Shown here piece after piece: positions 38,726-48,085 of a DNA stretch of 64,000 nucleotides. The position numbers were made by a program, and so were the translations under genes. How positions within the stretch are numbered: the stretch's first letter is position 1; each line of letters starts with the position of its first letter. Origin of the DNA: JBGSUZ01 sp963677505 (lineage in GTDB: Bacteria; Bacillota; Clostridia; Peptostreptococcales; Acidaminobacteraceae). Under the pieces are notes generated by a model. That model saw only the letters and a program-made list of their open reading frames with translations. It searched no databases and had not been told where the DNA came from. The DNA lies in contig CAXXWB010000017.1 of the NCBI GenBank assembly GCA_963677505.2, positions 273,365 through 337,364 on the forward strand, read 5' to 3'.

Positions 38726-40273
38726 TTATAGAGGAACGTTGCCGTGTTTTTTAGGTGGTCTTGACTCACGCTTAGAAGAAAGCATGTTCAGTGCATCCAC
38801 TAATCGAATACGGGTTTCAGATGGCTCAATGACATCATCTACAAAACCTCGTTCAGCTGCCTTATACGGCGTCGCAAACTCATCGGTATAGTCTTGCACC
38901 ATTTTAACTCTCATCTCAGCTGGGTTTTCAGCTTCTGAGATTTCTTTTCTAAAGATGATATTGGCTGCTCCTTGAGGTCCCATAACTGCAATTTCTGCCG
39001 TTGGCCACGCCAATACTAAATCTGCGCCTAAGTCTTTAGAACACATCGCAAGATAAGAACCGCCGTAGGCTTTTCTGACAATCAATGTGATTTTAGGAAC
39101 AGTCGCTTCACTATACGCATAAAGCATTTTAGCGCCGTGTCTAATGATGCCGCCATATTCTTGATTCGTTCCCGGCAAGAAGCCTGGGACGTCTACAATA
39201 TTCACAAGGGGAATATTAAAGGCATCACAAGTTCTAATGAATCTTGCCGATTTATCAGAGGCATTGATATCCAAACAGCCTGCTAAGAATTTTGGTTGGT
39301 TAGCGATAATACCCACTGTAACCCCATTAATTCTGCCAAAACAAGTGACGATATTTTGTGCAAATTTTGCTTGGTAGTCATATATTTCACCGTCGTCCAC
39401 CACCGAGCGAATCAAATCATACATATCGTATGCCTTGTTTGAGTTTTCAGGCATTATGCTGTCAAGCTCTGGAACAAGGCGATTTGGGTCGTCGTTTGAT
39501 AAAACTTCTGGTGTTGACTCCATATTATTTGAAGGCAAATAGCTGAGTAATTTTCTAATTTCAGCAATACAGATTTCATCTGTGGCACATTGATAATGAG
39601 CAACCCCAGAAATTGTATTGTGTGTTGCCGCACCACCAAGCGCTTCTGCAGAAACGTCTTCACCAGTTACAGTCTTAATAACCTGAGGACCAGTAATAAA
39701 CATTTGAGAAGTATTCTCTACCATGTAGACAAAATCAGTGAGGGCTGGTGAATACACCGCTCCGCCTGCACATGGTCCCATGATTGCTGTGATTTGAGGA
39801 ATAACCCCTGATGCAATGGTATTTTTAAAGAAGATTTTGCCGTAACCAGAAAGGGCGTCAACCGCCTCTTGAATTCTAGCACCGCCCGAATCATTGAGTC
39901 CTACTACTGGACAACCCATTTTAAGGGCATTGTCTAGTACCTTGCAGATTTTTGCCGCATGCATTTCACCAAGTGAGCCACCTACAACTGTAAAGTCCTG
40001 TGAGTAGGCATAAACCAATCTACCATCCACATAGCCATAGCCTGTAATAACGCCTTCTCCTGGCGCCTCTACATTTTCCATCCCAAAGTTTGTACATCTG
40101 TGTTTAACAAATGCGTCCATTTCAACAAAAGTATTTTCATCAAAAAGGAGAAGCATTCTTTCTCTTGCTGTTAATTTGCCGCTTTCGTGTTGCTTTTCAA
40201 TACGCTTTTTTCCGCCGCCTAGTTCAACTGCCGCTTTCAGTTTGCGTAGTTCTTCAATTTTATTGATTGACAT
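38726..40273 (-). CDS. mmdA: Methylmalonyl-CoA decarboxylase alpha subunit (carboxyltransferase)
   Basis: A 515-residue acyl-CoA carboxyltransferase that moves the carboxyl of (S)-methylmalonyl-CoA to biotin. Two crotonase-fold halves are visible, with GGSLGEMHAAKICKVLDNAL near 97-116, DSGGARIQEAVDALSGYG near 128 and FAQNIVTCFGRINGVTVGIIANQP starting the second half. The C-terminal ERGFVDDVIEPSETR is typical. Propionyl-CoA carboxylase beta subunits are close relatives, but the OadB, OadG and carrier genes beside it and the absence of a biotin carboxylase gene point to the Na+ pump. ATG 40273 follows AGGAGGAAGAGGTCG. Confidence 0.93.
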   Translation of the reverse strand: MSINKIEELRKLKAAVELGGGKKRIEKQHESGKLTARERMLLLFDENTFVEMDAFVKHRCTNFGMENVEAPGEGVITGYGYVDGRLVYAYSQDFTVVGGSLGEMHAAKICKVLDNALKMGCPVVGLNDSGGARIQEAVDALSGYGKIFFKNTIASGVIPQITAIMGPCAGGAVYSPALTDFVYMVENTSQMFITGPQVIKTVTGEDVSAEALGGAATHNTISGVAHYQCATDEICIAEIRKLLSYLPSNNMESTPEVLSNDDPNRLVPELDSIMPENSNKAYDMYDLIRSVVDDGEIYDYQAKFAQNIVTCFGRINGVTVGIIANQPKFLAGCLDINASDKSARFIRTCDAFNIPLVNIVDVPGFLPGTNQEYGGIIRHGAKMLYAYSEATVPKITLIVRKAYGGSYLAMCSKDLGADLVLAWPTAEIAVMGPQGAANIIFRKEISEAENPAEMRVKMVQDYTDEFATPYKAAERGFVDDVIEPSETRIRLVDALNMLSSKRESRPPKKHGNVPL

Positions 40274-40312
40274 CGACCTCTTCCTCCTATGCTTCTTACT
40301 ATCACATGTGTA

Positions 40313-40717
40313 CTATTCGCGTTCGCTGAGCTCAACCAGTACGCGATAGGTGCTCTTTGGATGCATGAAGGCAATTCTAGCGCCACCTGCGCCATACCGA
40401 GGTTTTTCATCAATCATCATCATGCCTTTGGCTTTAAGTTCCTCAATGGCTTCTTCAATATTGTCTACTTTAAATGCCATATGTTGGATGCCTTCACCGT
40501 TTTTCTCAATAAATTTTGCAATAGGACCATCATCTGTTGTTGATTCAAGCAGTTCAACTTCTGTATCTCCAACAGGTAAGAAAGCCACTTTTACTTTTTG
40601 TTCTTCAACCACTTCTGTACCGTGCAACTCTAAACCGAGAACCTCTGTGTAGAATTTCAACGTTTCGTCAAGATTTTTAACTGCAATGCCAATATGGTCC
40701 AATTTCATTATATTCAT
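40313..40717 (-). CDS. mce: Methylmalonyl-CoA epimerase
   Basis: A 134-residue VOC-fold protein that interconverts (R)- and (S)-methylmalonyl-CoA, the link between the mutase product and the decarboxylase substrate. Metal ligands expected in the family are visible: His in LDHIGIAVKNL (7), Gln/His in GEGIQHMAFKVDNIE (near 78) and Glu near the C-terminus in RVLVELSE. ATG 40717 follows GGGGG; a second ATG three codons later is possible. It lies between mmdA and meaB. Confidence 0.94.
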   Translation of the reverse strand: MNIMKLDHIGIAVKNLDETLKFYTEVLGLELHGTEVVEEQKVKVAFLPVGDTEVELLESTTDDGPIAKFIEKNGEGIQHMAFKVDNIEEAIEELKAKGMMMIDEKPRYGAGGARIAFMHPKSTYRVLVELSERE

Positions 40718-40763
40718 GCAATTACCCCCTTGTCCCCTTAATACCTATACGCCTTCTGATAGA

Positions 40764-41693
40764 TTACAGCAGTTCCGATAAAATTGCTTCGCTTGCACTG
40801 TAAGGATCATTTTCTCTTTTTGCCACTTCTTCTGCCAATTGATCCAAACGTTCTTTTTGCTCTGTTGGATACAGCAACTTATCCATTATGCTTTGCTTCA
40901 CCAAATCTAACATTTCATTTTTAGCATTTCTGATTCGTCTTTGAGTAAATGCTTCAGATGACTCCATAAAAGTTTTGTGCTCATGAATGGCTGCAAAGAG
41001 TTCCACTATCCCTTGATTAAGCGCCGCCGCTACTAATTTAACGGGCGGACGCCACTGACTATGGTTAAAATCCAGCATGTTTTCGATTTCTCTCGCTGCC
41101 CTTTGTGACCCATCTCGGTCGGCTTTGTTAACTGCAAATACATCACCGATTTCCATAATACCCGCTTTAATGGCCTGAATATCATCGCCGAGGCCTGGAA
41201 CCGTTACCATTAAAGTAGTGTCGCAGGTTTTTACAATATCAATTTCCGATTGTCCCACGCCTACGGTTTCAACAAAAATATAGTCACAACCATATAGGTC
41301 TAGCACTTTAATTGCCGCTGTTGTGGCTTCAGAAATACCACCCAGATGTCCTCTGGCTCCCATACTCCGTATAAATACCCCCGGATCCGTAGCAAGGTCA
41401 TTCATTCTCACTCGGTCGCCTAATATGGCACCACCCGTAAATGGACTTGTAGGATCCACGGCTATTATGCCAACTTTTTTGTTTAACTTTCGGGCTTCTT
41501 TGGCCAATTTGTCTGTTAACGTACTTTTACCTGCACCCGGAGGACCTGTAATTCCTATAACATAAGCTTGACCCGTCTTGTTGTAAAAATGCTTTATAAT
41601 TTCTTTTGCCAATGGGTCTTTATTTTCAATAAGGGTAATCAAGCGAGCGACTGCTCGCTTATCCCCTGCTATGACCCGATTACCTAATTCCAT
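40764..41693 (-). CDS. meaB: MeaB/ArgK GTPase, methylmalonyl-CoA mutase chaperone
   Basis: A G3E GTPase of 309 residues that loads and protects the B12 cofactor of methylmalonyl-CoA mutase. Walker A GPPGAGKSTL is near 50-59, switch region DPTSPFTGGAILGDRVRM near 82, the Walker B ETVGVGQSE near 142 and NKADRDG near 190. The frame opens at a GTG at 41705, but ATG 41693 has GGTGA at good spacing and is preferred. It is coupled to the B12-binding gene upstream. Confidence 0.93.
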   Translation of the reverse strand: MELGNRVIAGDKRAVARLITLIENKDPLAKEIIKHFYNKTGQAYVIGITGPPGAGKSTLTDKLAKEARKLNKKVGIIAVDPTSPFTGGAILGDRVRMNDLATDPGVFIRSMGARGHLGGISEATTAAIKVLDLYGCDYIFVETVGVGQSEIDIVKTCDTTLMVTVPGLGDDIQAIKAGIMEIGDVFAVNKADRDGSQRAAREIENMLDFNHSQWRPPVKLVAAALNQGIVELFAAIHEHKTFMESSEAFTQRRIRNAKNEMLDLVKQSIMDKLLYPTEQKERLDQLAEEVAKRENDPYSASEAILSELL

Positions 41694-41705
41694 AAGATTC
41701 ACCAC

Positions 41706-42104
41706 TTATGCTTTTTTGACGTTTGCTTTAATAAAACCAATGGTCACATCTGTTGGTGTTCCCGGTGTGAAGACTTCTGATACACCACATTCTTTTAAGA
41801 ACGGAATATCTTCGTTAGGAATAACACCGCCAGCGACCAATAAAATATCACTGGCATTTTCAGCTTTTAAAAGTTCAGAGATTCTTGGAATTAACGTGTT
41901 ATGTGCCCCAGAAAGAATGCTGACCGCAATACAATCTACATCTTCTTGAATGGCAGCGCTGACAATTTGCTCAGGCGTTTGTCTAAGACCCGTATAAATA
42001 ACTTCCATGCCTGCATCTCTCAGTGCTCTGGCTACGACTTTCGCACCACGGTCATGGCCGTCCAGACCCGGTTTGGCTACTAATACTCTTATGAGCTTTT
42101 CCAT
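41706..42104 (-). CDS. Methylmalonyl-CoA mutase small (B12-binding) subunit
   Basis: A 132-residue stand-alone cobalamin-binding domain. The DxHxxG motif is in PGLDGHDRGAKVVA (13-26), with SILSGAHNTLI near 57 and the GGVIPNEDIPFLKE segment near 92. With the next upstream gene it forms a split methylmalonyl-CoA mutase, as in archaea and several Clostridia. ATG 42104 follows GGGGGAGCG. The two mutase parts are 19 bases apart. Confidence 0.93.
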   Translation of the reverse strand: MEKLIRVLVAKPGLDGHDRGAKVVARALRDAGMEVIYTGLRQTPEQIVSAAIQEDVDCIAVSILSGAHNTLIPRISELLKAENASDILLVAGGVIPNEDIPFLKECGVSEVFTPGTPTDVTIGFIKANVKKA

Positions 42105-42123
42105 TTAATCGCTCCCCCTAACC

Positions 42124-43800
42124 CTATAAATTCACAGATTGCTGGTATTCGCCAAATACTTCACGCATCACACCACAGATTTCTCCAAGTGTTGCATATG
42201 TGCGAACTGCGTCTAAGACGAAAGGCATAACATTGTCTGTACACTCACAAGCTTTTCTAAGTGCTGACAAGGAAGTTGTAACAGCTTCATTGTCTCTTTT
42301 CGCTCTGAGCTCAACCAATTTTTGTTTTTGTCCTTCTCCAACACTTGGATCAACACGGAGAAGACCTTTTGGCGCTTCTTCTTCGATTTGGTACTTATTC
42401 AAGCCAACGACCACTTGTTTACCAGTTTCCACTTCTTTTTGATAAGTGTAAGCCGCATCTGAAATCTCTTTTTGGATGTAGCCTAAGTCGATGGCACGAG
42501 TTGCGCCACCAAGTTCATCAATTTTCTTAATGTATGTCATTGCTTTTTCTTCAATTTGACTTGTTAATGACTCGATGTAGTAAGAACCCGCAAGTGGATC
42601 TACTGTGTTTGTAACGCCACTTTCATGAGCGACAATTTGTTGTGTTCTAAGGGCGATCATTACTGAATCTTCCGTCGGAAGCGCAAGGGCTTCATCTCTT
42701 GAATTGGTATGCAGCGATTGTGTGCCTCCGAGAACCGCCGCCAAAGTTTGAATCGCAACACGAACAATATTATTGTCAGGCTGTTGCGCCGTTAAGGTAG
42801 AGCCACCTGTTTGTGTATGGAATTTAAGCGCCATAGACTTAGGATCTTTTGCGCCAAAACGTTCTTTCATGATTTTAGCCCAGAGTTTTCTTGCCGCTCT
42901 GTATTTAGCCACTTCTTCAAGTAGGTCATTATGAGCATTGAAGAAGAATGAAAGTCTAGGTGCAAAGCTGTCTACATCTAGTCCTGCTTTGATTGCCGCT
43001 TCAACATAGGCAATACCATCTGCCAAAGTAAACCCTACTTCTTGAGCCGCTGTTGAACCCGCTTCTCTTATGTGGTACCCAGAAATTGAGATGGTGTTCC
43101 ACTGTGGAACTTCTTTTGAACAGTACTCGAATATATCTGTAATGAGTCTCATAGAGGGTTCCGTTGGGAAAATGTAAGTCCCTCTGGCAATGTACTCTTT
43201 TAAGATGTCGTTTTGGATGGTGCCTCTAAGAAGGTCAGAATTTACACCTTGCTTTTCTGCTACTGCAATATACATAGCAAGAAGAACTGCCGCTGGCGCA
43301 TTGATTGTCATTGAAGTCGAAACTTTATCAAGTGGAATACCATCAAATAGAATTTCCATGTCCGCTAAGGAGTCAATCGCTACCCCTACTTTACCAACTT
43401 CGCCCTCTGATAATTGATGGTCACTGTCATAACCAATTTGTGTTGGCAAGTCAAAGGCTACTGAAAGTCCGCCCGAACCTTGCTCAACAAGATACTTATA
43501 ACGTTTGTTCGATTCTTCTGCTGTGGCAAAACCTGCGTACATACGCATTGTCCAGTATCTGCCTCTATACATTGTATTTTGTACACCTCTTGTATAAGGG
43601 TACTGACCAGGATAACCAATTTCTTCATCATAATCTATTTCTGCTATATCTGCGGGTGTGTAAAGTCTTTTGATCACTTCACCTGATGTCGTATGGAATG
43701 CTGCTTGTCTTTCAGGATTCTTTGCAGTAGATGCTGTCGCTTTTTCTTCAAAGCGCTGAGCATTCTCTTTTATCTTGTCCAGCTTTTCCTTCTGATACAT
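42124..43800 (-). CDS. Methylmalonyl-CoA mutase large subunit
   Basis: A 558-residue TIM-barrel catalytic subunit that rearranges succinyl-CoA to (R)-methylmalonyl-CoA with adenosylcobalamin. The substrate region YPYTRGVQNTMYRGRYWTMR is near residues 47-66, GLSVAFDLPTQIGYDSDH near 91, and KFHTQTGGSTLTAQQPDNN near 325 closes over the B12 site. The B12 domain is encoded separately downstream. This is the first gene of the eight-gene block down to mmdB. ATG 43800 follows GGAGGAAGTAATTC. Confidence 0.95.
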   Translation of the reverse strand: MYQKEKLDKIKENAQRFEEKATASTAKNPERQAAFHTTSGEVIKRLYTPADIAEIDYDEEIGYPGQYPYTRGVQNTMYRGRYWTMRMYAGFATAEESNKRYKYLVEQGSGGLSVAFDLPTQIGYDSDHQLSEGEVGKVGVAIDSLADMEILFDGIPLDKVSTSMTINAPAAVLLAMYIAVAEKQGVNSDLLRGTIQNDILKEYIARGTYIFPTEPSMRLITDIFEYCSKEVPQWNTISISGYHIREAGSTAAQEVGFTLADGIAYVEAAIKAGLDVDSFAPRLSFFFNAHNDLLEEVAKYRAARKLWAKIMKERFGAKDPKSMALKFHTQTGGSTLTAQQPDNNIVRVAIQTLAAVLGGTQSLHTNSRDEALALPTEDSVMIALRTQQIVAHESGVTNTVDPLAGSYYIESLTSQIEEKAMTYIKKIDELGGATRAIDLGYIQKEISDAAYTYQKEVETGKQVVVGLNKYQIEEEAPKGLLRVDPSVGEGQKQKLVELRAKRDNEAVTTSLSALRKACECTDNVMPFVLDAVRTYATLGEICGVMREVFGEYQQSVNL

Positions 43801-44046
43801 GAATTACTTCCTCCTTCAAAAATCAAACTTTGTCTCTCTATTAGCATACCAATAATAAATTGCAATTAAAAGTGCAAAATGCAGAATTTTTGCCCTGTTT
43901 ATTTTTTTTAATAAGTTATTTTTGTTTTTACCTAATAAAGTTATTCCAATGCTTTGACGGCAAATCAATATACTCACATGGGTGTATGATTGCATGCAAT
44001 TTTCTGAATCTTTTTGCATAAAATCCTTCATTTTTTTGACTATTTT
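43801..44046. other. AT-rich leader upstream of the mutase operon
   Basis: A 246-base non-coding stretch between fumarase and the mutase operon. It probably holds the operon promoter, but I cannot pick a convincing -35/-10 pair. It contains a perfect 12-bp palindrome ATTGCATGCAAT (43989-44000) that could be an operator. A 71-residue frame here has no sign of coding. Confidence 0.5.
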
Positions 44047-44604
44047 TTAACGATTTTTTTGGTATTTTTTTCTTTCCGTCACGTACAAGTCATTGCCTAA
44101 AATATCCACTACGACAATCGCAGGAAAATCCACGACTTCTAGTTTGTGAATCGCTTCGGCACCAAGGTCTTCATAGGCGATAACATGGCTTTCTTTCACC
44201 GTGCTGGCAATTAAGGCACCTGCCCCGCCAATAGCCGCAAAATAGACAGCGCCATAAGCTTTCATGCCTCCAACAACTTTTTCAGAACGACTCCCCTTTC
44301 CAATCATGCCTCTGAGGCCTCTTTCAAGGAGGGGCACTGTTAAGTCGTCCATGCGATAGCTTGTAGTTGGACCCGCCGAACCTATTACATCGCCTGGTTT
44401 TGCAGGCGCTGGGCCCACATAGTAAATAATTTGTCCCTCAAGGTCAAATGGCAAGGCTTCACCTTTTTCAATAGCATCATTGAGTCGAATATGCGCTTGA
44501 TCTCTGCCCGTGTAAATAGTACCAGTAATCAGAACCTGATCTCCCGATTTAAGGGCTTTCACCTTTTCCAACGTAAGAGGTGTAGTAATTTTAATTTTCT
44601 CCAT
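44047..44604 (-). CDS. Class I fumarate hydratase, beta (C-terminal) subunit
   Basis: A 185-residue subunit of the two-part iron-sulfur fumarase found in anaerobes. GTIYTGRDQAHIRLNDAI near 28 and IYYVGPAPAKPGDVIGSAGPTTSYRMD near 60 (broken here into recognisable parts) are the family hallmarks, with KGSRSEKVV near 102. It interconverts fumarate and malate, feeding or draining the succinate-propionate route. L(+)-tartrate dehydratase beta subunits are homologous; the propionate context favours fumarase. ATG 44604 lies 11 bases after the alpha subunit stop. Confidence 0.88.
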   Translation of the reverse strand: MEKIKITTPLTLEKVKALKSGDQVLITGTIYTGRDQAHIRLNDAIEKGEALPFDLEGQIIYYVGPAPAKPGDVIGSAGPTTSYRMDDLTVPLLERGLRGMIGKGSRSEKVVGGMKAYGAVYFAAIGGAGALIASTVKESHVIAYEDLGAEAIHKLEVVDFPAIVVVDILGNDLYVTERKKYQKNR

Positions 44605-44615
44605 GACAAAACCTC

Positions 44616-45458
44616 CTATAAAATCGCTGAAATATGTCGGGATGCGTGACAGTTAATATTCACCACTACGGGTAATCCTGCAATGTGGGTTGGGAAGACT
44701 TCTACGTGGACATCTAAGGCGGTAGTAGTGCCACCTAGGCCTTGAGGTCCAATGCCTAAAGCGTTTATTTTTTCTAGCAGTTCATCCTCTAAATTTTCAT
44801 AATAGGCGTCTGGGTTGCGAGAACCGATTTCTCTCGTCAAAGCTCTTTTGGCAATTTGAGCTGCCTTTTCCAATGTCCCACCTATACCAACACCAACAAC
44901 AATGGGCGGGCATGGGTTGGGACCCGCAAGAGATACGGTTTCAACAACAAAGTCAACGACACCTGCTCTACCTGCAGATGGAGTGAGCATCTTGGTACGG
45001 GACATGTTCTCACTGCCAAAACCTTTTGGCGCAAAGGTGATTTTAACCTGATCTCCAGTCGTAATTTGGTAGTGAATAATTGCCGGGGTGTTGTCCTTGG
45101 TATTGACTCTTCTCAACGGGTCTCCCACCACAGATTTTCTGAGGAAACCCTCTGTATACCCCTGTCGAACCCCTTCGTTGATGGCATCTTCTACAGAACC
45201 ATTAATCCAATGGACTTCTTGTCCCATTTCTAAAAAGATAACCGCCATTCCCGTATCTTGGCAGATTGGCATTTGTCTCTCGTGAGCAATATGAACGTTC
45301 TCAATTAAATCCTTTAAAATTTCCTTGCCAACGGGCGATGCTTCGGTTTTCTCATACGACTCTAAGGAAGTTGTGACGTCTGTAGCTAAGTTTATGTTAG
45401 CCTCTATACACATTTTTTTAATAACTTTCGTCAATTCAGCAACATCTAACTGTCTCAT
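44616..45458 (-). CDS. Class I fumarate hydratase, alpha subunit
   Basis: A 280-residue [4Fe-4S] subunit. The three cluster cysteines expected in the family are visible: MPICQDTGMAVIF near 60, the ENMSRTKMLTPSAG region near 168 and AGPNPCPPIVVGVG near 196, plus the C-terminal NINCHASRH. ATG 45458 sits 5 bases after GGAGG; the GTG at 45470 overlaps the ribosome site and is rejected. It pairs with the beta subunit at 44047. Tartrate dehydratase alpha is the main alternative. Confidence 0.88.
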   Translation of the reverse strand: MRQLDVAELTKVIKKMCIEANINLATDVTTSLESYEKTEASPVGKEILKDLIENVHIAHERQMPICQDTGMAVIFLEMGQEVHWINGSVEDAINEGVRQGYTEGFLRKSVVGDPLRRVNTKDNTPAIIHYQITTGDQVKITFAPKGFGSENMSRTKMLTPSAGRAGVVDFVVETVSLAGPNPCPPIVVGVGIGGTLEKAAQIAKRALTREIGSRNPDAYYENLEDELLEKINALGIGPQGLGGTTTALDVHVEVFPTHIAGLPVVVNINCHASRHISAIL

Positions 45459-45526
45459 TTGCGCCTCCACTTCTATTCATAGTTTTGGTATTTTTGGAAA
45501 TATTATATGATATTTTATTAACGAAA

Positions 45527-45916
45527 TTATAAGGCTTTTTCACGTGTCGCCGCTAAAAATTTCTCCGTCTCTACAATGTACCTTGTATGAGTGCCTTCTC
45601 CAATAATTTCCTTTTCATCTCTGGCCACAACTTTAAAAATTAACTTTTTTCCTTTAATCTCAATTAATTCTGCTTCGGCGGTTGCTTTCATGCCTAAAGG
45701 GGTCGCCGCTTTATGAGATACGTCCAAATGTGTCCCTACCGTTGTCATTCCCTCGCCTAAATGTTCTTGCACTGCTTTTAGTGCGGCATTTTCCATTAAA
45801 GTCACCATCATAGGGGTTGCCAATACCTGTACATTACCGCTTCCAAAGGCAGCGGCCGTGTCTTTTTCTTCCACAATCAATTCAACTTCCATTTTCAAAC
45901 CTATTTCTAAAGCCAT
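45527..45916 (-). CDS. Hot-dog thioesterase, FlK-like
   Basis: A 129-residue single hot-dog-fold protein similar to fluoroacetyl-CoA thioesterase FlK. The segment VLATPMMVTLMENAALKAVQEHL near 31-53 and VGTHLDVSHKAATPLGMKATAEAEL near 60-84 contain the Thr/Glu/His set of the family. It probably hydrolyses some acyl-CoA; none can be named from sequence. It lies between ftsH and fumarase and may guard the CoA pool of the fermentation block. ATG 45916 follows AAGGAGG. Confidence 0.8.
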   Translation of the reverse strand: MALEIGLKMEVELIVEEKDTAAAFGSGNVQVLATPMMVTLMENAALKAVQEHLGEGMTTVGTHLDVSHKAATPLGMKATAEAELIEIKGKKLIFKVVARDEKEIIGEGTHTRYIVETEKFLAATREKAL

Positions 45917-45956
45917 ACCATAATCCTCCTTAAAATTTAACGGTTGTTTTCTATTC

Positions 45957-45998
45957 TATCAAAAAAAGTCGCCCTTCTTTTAAAGATAGGCGACTTGA
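45957..45998 (-). terminator. Terminator after ftsH
   Basis: Arms AAGTCGCC (45966-45973) and GGCGACTT (45989-45996) followed by TTTTTTT on the minus strand, 10 bases past the ftsH stop. Confidence 0.85.
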
Positions 45999-46006
45999 TG
46001 AATCCA

Positions 46007-48040
46007 TTATAAATCTTTTGGCGTTTCTTCCGTATGAGACGATTCTTTTTGAACGCTGTTTTCACTTTGTTCTGCTGCAGATTCGTCTCTATGGTTGTTT
46101 TCGATTTCTTCTGTATTAACAGCTGCAGTGTTTTCAACTGCTGCCTTCACATAAGTCGAGAACATGCCATGAACAACCCCAGTTTCTTCTTTTTCTGCCA
46201 TATAAACTTGAAGGGCGTCAAAACCTTTTTCGTATACAACCAAATATTCATCCGAATCAATGGTTTCATACTCAAGGAGTGCCTTAGCCACTTCGTGAAG
46301 TTTGTCTTGGTGTTCACTGAGCAAACTCTCTGCTTTGTCGTATGCAGAATCAACTAAATGTCTTACTTCTCTATCGATTTCCGCTGCAACTTGTTCAGAA
46401 TAGTTTCTTCTGGTTGTCATATCTTTTCCTAGGAAAACTTCTTCCTCAGAAGAATAAGACATTGAACCTAAGTTGTCGCTCATAGCGTATTTAACAATCA
46501 TAGATCTTGAAATTTCAGAAACGCGGCTGAGGTCATTGGATGCACCTGTGCTGATGTCGCCAAGAATCAACTTTTCAGCCACACGACCACCTAGCAGCGT
46601 TACCAAATGGGTTTCAAGAGATGTTTTTGTTTCATAGTGCAAATCCTCTTGAGGTCTGTACATCGTGAAACCGCCAGCACCTCTTCCTCTTGGGATGATC
46701 GTAACTTGTTGAACAGGATCTGATTCCGGCATAAGCGTTGCAAGAACCGCATGACCTGCTTCATGGTAGGCTGTCAGTTTACGCTCTTTTTCTGTAATGA
46801 CTTTTGATTTCTTTTCCACACCCATAATAATCTTATTAAGGGCATCTTCAAGAGCTTCCATTGTAATATTCTTAGCATTTCTTCTTGCAGACACAATGGC
46901 TGCCTCATTCATAAGATTTTCAATATCAGCAGGTGTAAAGCCTGGCGTTCCCTTTGCAAGGGACCCAAAGTTTACGTCTTCTGCCAACGGTTTATTCTTT
47001 GAATGAACTTTAATAATTTCTTCACGTTCTTTAATATCAGGTCTTCCAACAGTAATTTCACGGTCGAAACGACCTGGTCTGAGAAGTGCTGGGTCTAATA
47101 TGTCTGGTCTGTTGGTTGCAGCAATAAGAATAATACCTTCATTGTCTGTAAACCCATCCATTTCAACCAGTAACTGATTGAGTGTCTGTTCTCTTTCATC
47201 ATGTCCGCCACCTAGACCTGCGCCTCTTTTCCGACCGACTGCATCGATTTCATCGATGAAGACGATACATGGCGAATTTTTCTTTGCATTTTCAAAGAGA
47301 TCTCTTACACGGGAAGCACCAACCCCGACGAACATTTCGACGAAGTCCGAACCACTGATAGAGAAGAACGGAACCCCTGCTTCTCCTGCAATTGCTCTTG
47401 AAAGATAAGTTTTACCAGTCCCTGGAGGGCCTACCATCAGCATCCCTTTCGGTATTCTGGCACCCATATCCACATACTTCTTAGGATTTTTAAGGAAATC
47501 CACAACTTCCCATAGTTCTTCTTTTTCTTCTTTTAAGCCAGCCACTTCAGCAAAGGTGATTTTCTTCCCATCATCTTCTTTGATGAGTCTCGCTTTACTT
47601 TTTCCAAAGGACATAACTTTAGAACCGCCGCCTTGAGAATTCTGCATGAGCATGAACCATAACAAGCCAATCATGAGAATACCGAAAACAATTGGAAGGA
47701 ATGTTATCAAGAAGGACTCTTTTGCAGGTTCTTCTCCTGAAATACCAACCGGTTGCTTATCTGATACCAATTCGAATAAATAGTTACCCATTGGGACAGC
47801 TAACATTTCTGGGATATACGATTTAAACGACGTGCCGTCTTTTAACTCACCTTCCACCTTGCTGTATTCAACTATTTTGATCGTTTTAACCTTCTCATCC
47901 TTGATGGCTGTTACCAGCTCTGTCAAGTTGTAATTCTTTGTTTCCTGCTTCTGATTAGTAATACCAAACTGCCTAGCCAAAAAAACAATAAACAAAAACA
48001 AAATTATATAGAAGGCTGCGTTTTTAAACATCTTCCTCAT
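46007..48040 (-). CDS. ftsH: ATP-dependent membrane metalloprotease FtsH
   Basis: A 677-residue membrane AAA+ zinc protease. Two N-terminal transmembrane helices (about 8-26 and 110-132) flank an external domain. Walker A GPPGTGKT is near 205, Walker B FIDEIDAVG near 260, the second region of homology NRPDILDPALLRPGRFD near 310, and the zinc motif HEAGH near 428. The C-terminal 60 residues form an unusually polar Glu/Asn/Ser-rich tail. It degrades unassembled membrane proteins. It follows tilS, as in many Firmicutes, but hpt is absent between them. Confidence 0.96.
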   Translation of the reverse strand: MRKMFKNAAFYIILFLFIVFLARQFGITNQKQETKNYNLTELVTAIKDEKVKTIKIVEYSKVEGELKDGTSFKSYIPEMLAVPMGNYLFELVSDKQPVGISGEEPAKESFLITFLPIVFGILMIGLLWFMLMQNSQGGGSKVMSFGKSKARLIKEDDGKKITFAEVAGLKEEKEELWEVVDFLKNPKKYVDMGARIPKGMLMVGPPGTGKTYLSRAIAGEAGVPFFSISGSDFVEMFVGVGASRVRDLFENAKKNSPCIVFIDEIDAVGRKRGAGLGGGHDEREQTLNQLLVEMDGFTDNEGIILIAATNRPDILDPALLRPGRFDREITVGRPDIKEREEIIKVHSKNKPLAEDVNFGSLAKGTPGFTPADIENLMNEAAIVSARRNAKNITMEALEDALNKIIMGVEKKSKVITEKERKLTAYHEAGHAVLATLMPESDPVQQVTIIPRGRGAGGFTMYRPQEDLHYETKTSLETHLVTLLGGRVAEKLILGDISTGASNDLSRVSEISRSMIVKYAMSDNLGSMSYSSEEEVFLGKDMTTRRNYSEQVAAEIDREVRHLVDSAYDKAESLLSEHQDKLHEVAKALLEYETIDSDEYLVVYEKGFDALQVYMAEKEETGVVHGMFSTYVKAAVENTAAVNTEEIENNHRDESAAEQSENSVQKESSHTEETPKDL

Positions 48041-48085
48041 AAAACTCCTCCTTGTGAACAGTTGAGTCTATTCATTTTATCACAT

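Noticed and set aside
43816..44031. 71-residue minus-strand frame between fumarase and the mutase operon
   Set aside because: Extremely AT-rich, no ribosome site, no recognisable domain, and it occupies the probable promoter region.
45937..46137. 66-residue frame overlapping the ftsH 3' end
   Set aside because: Out-of-frame shadow covering the ftsH terminator.
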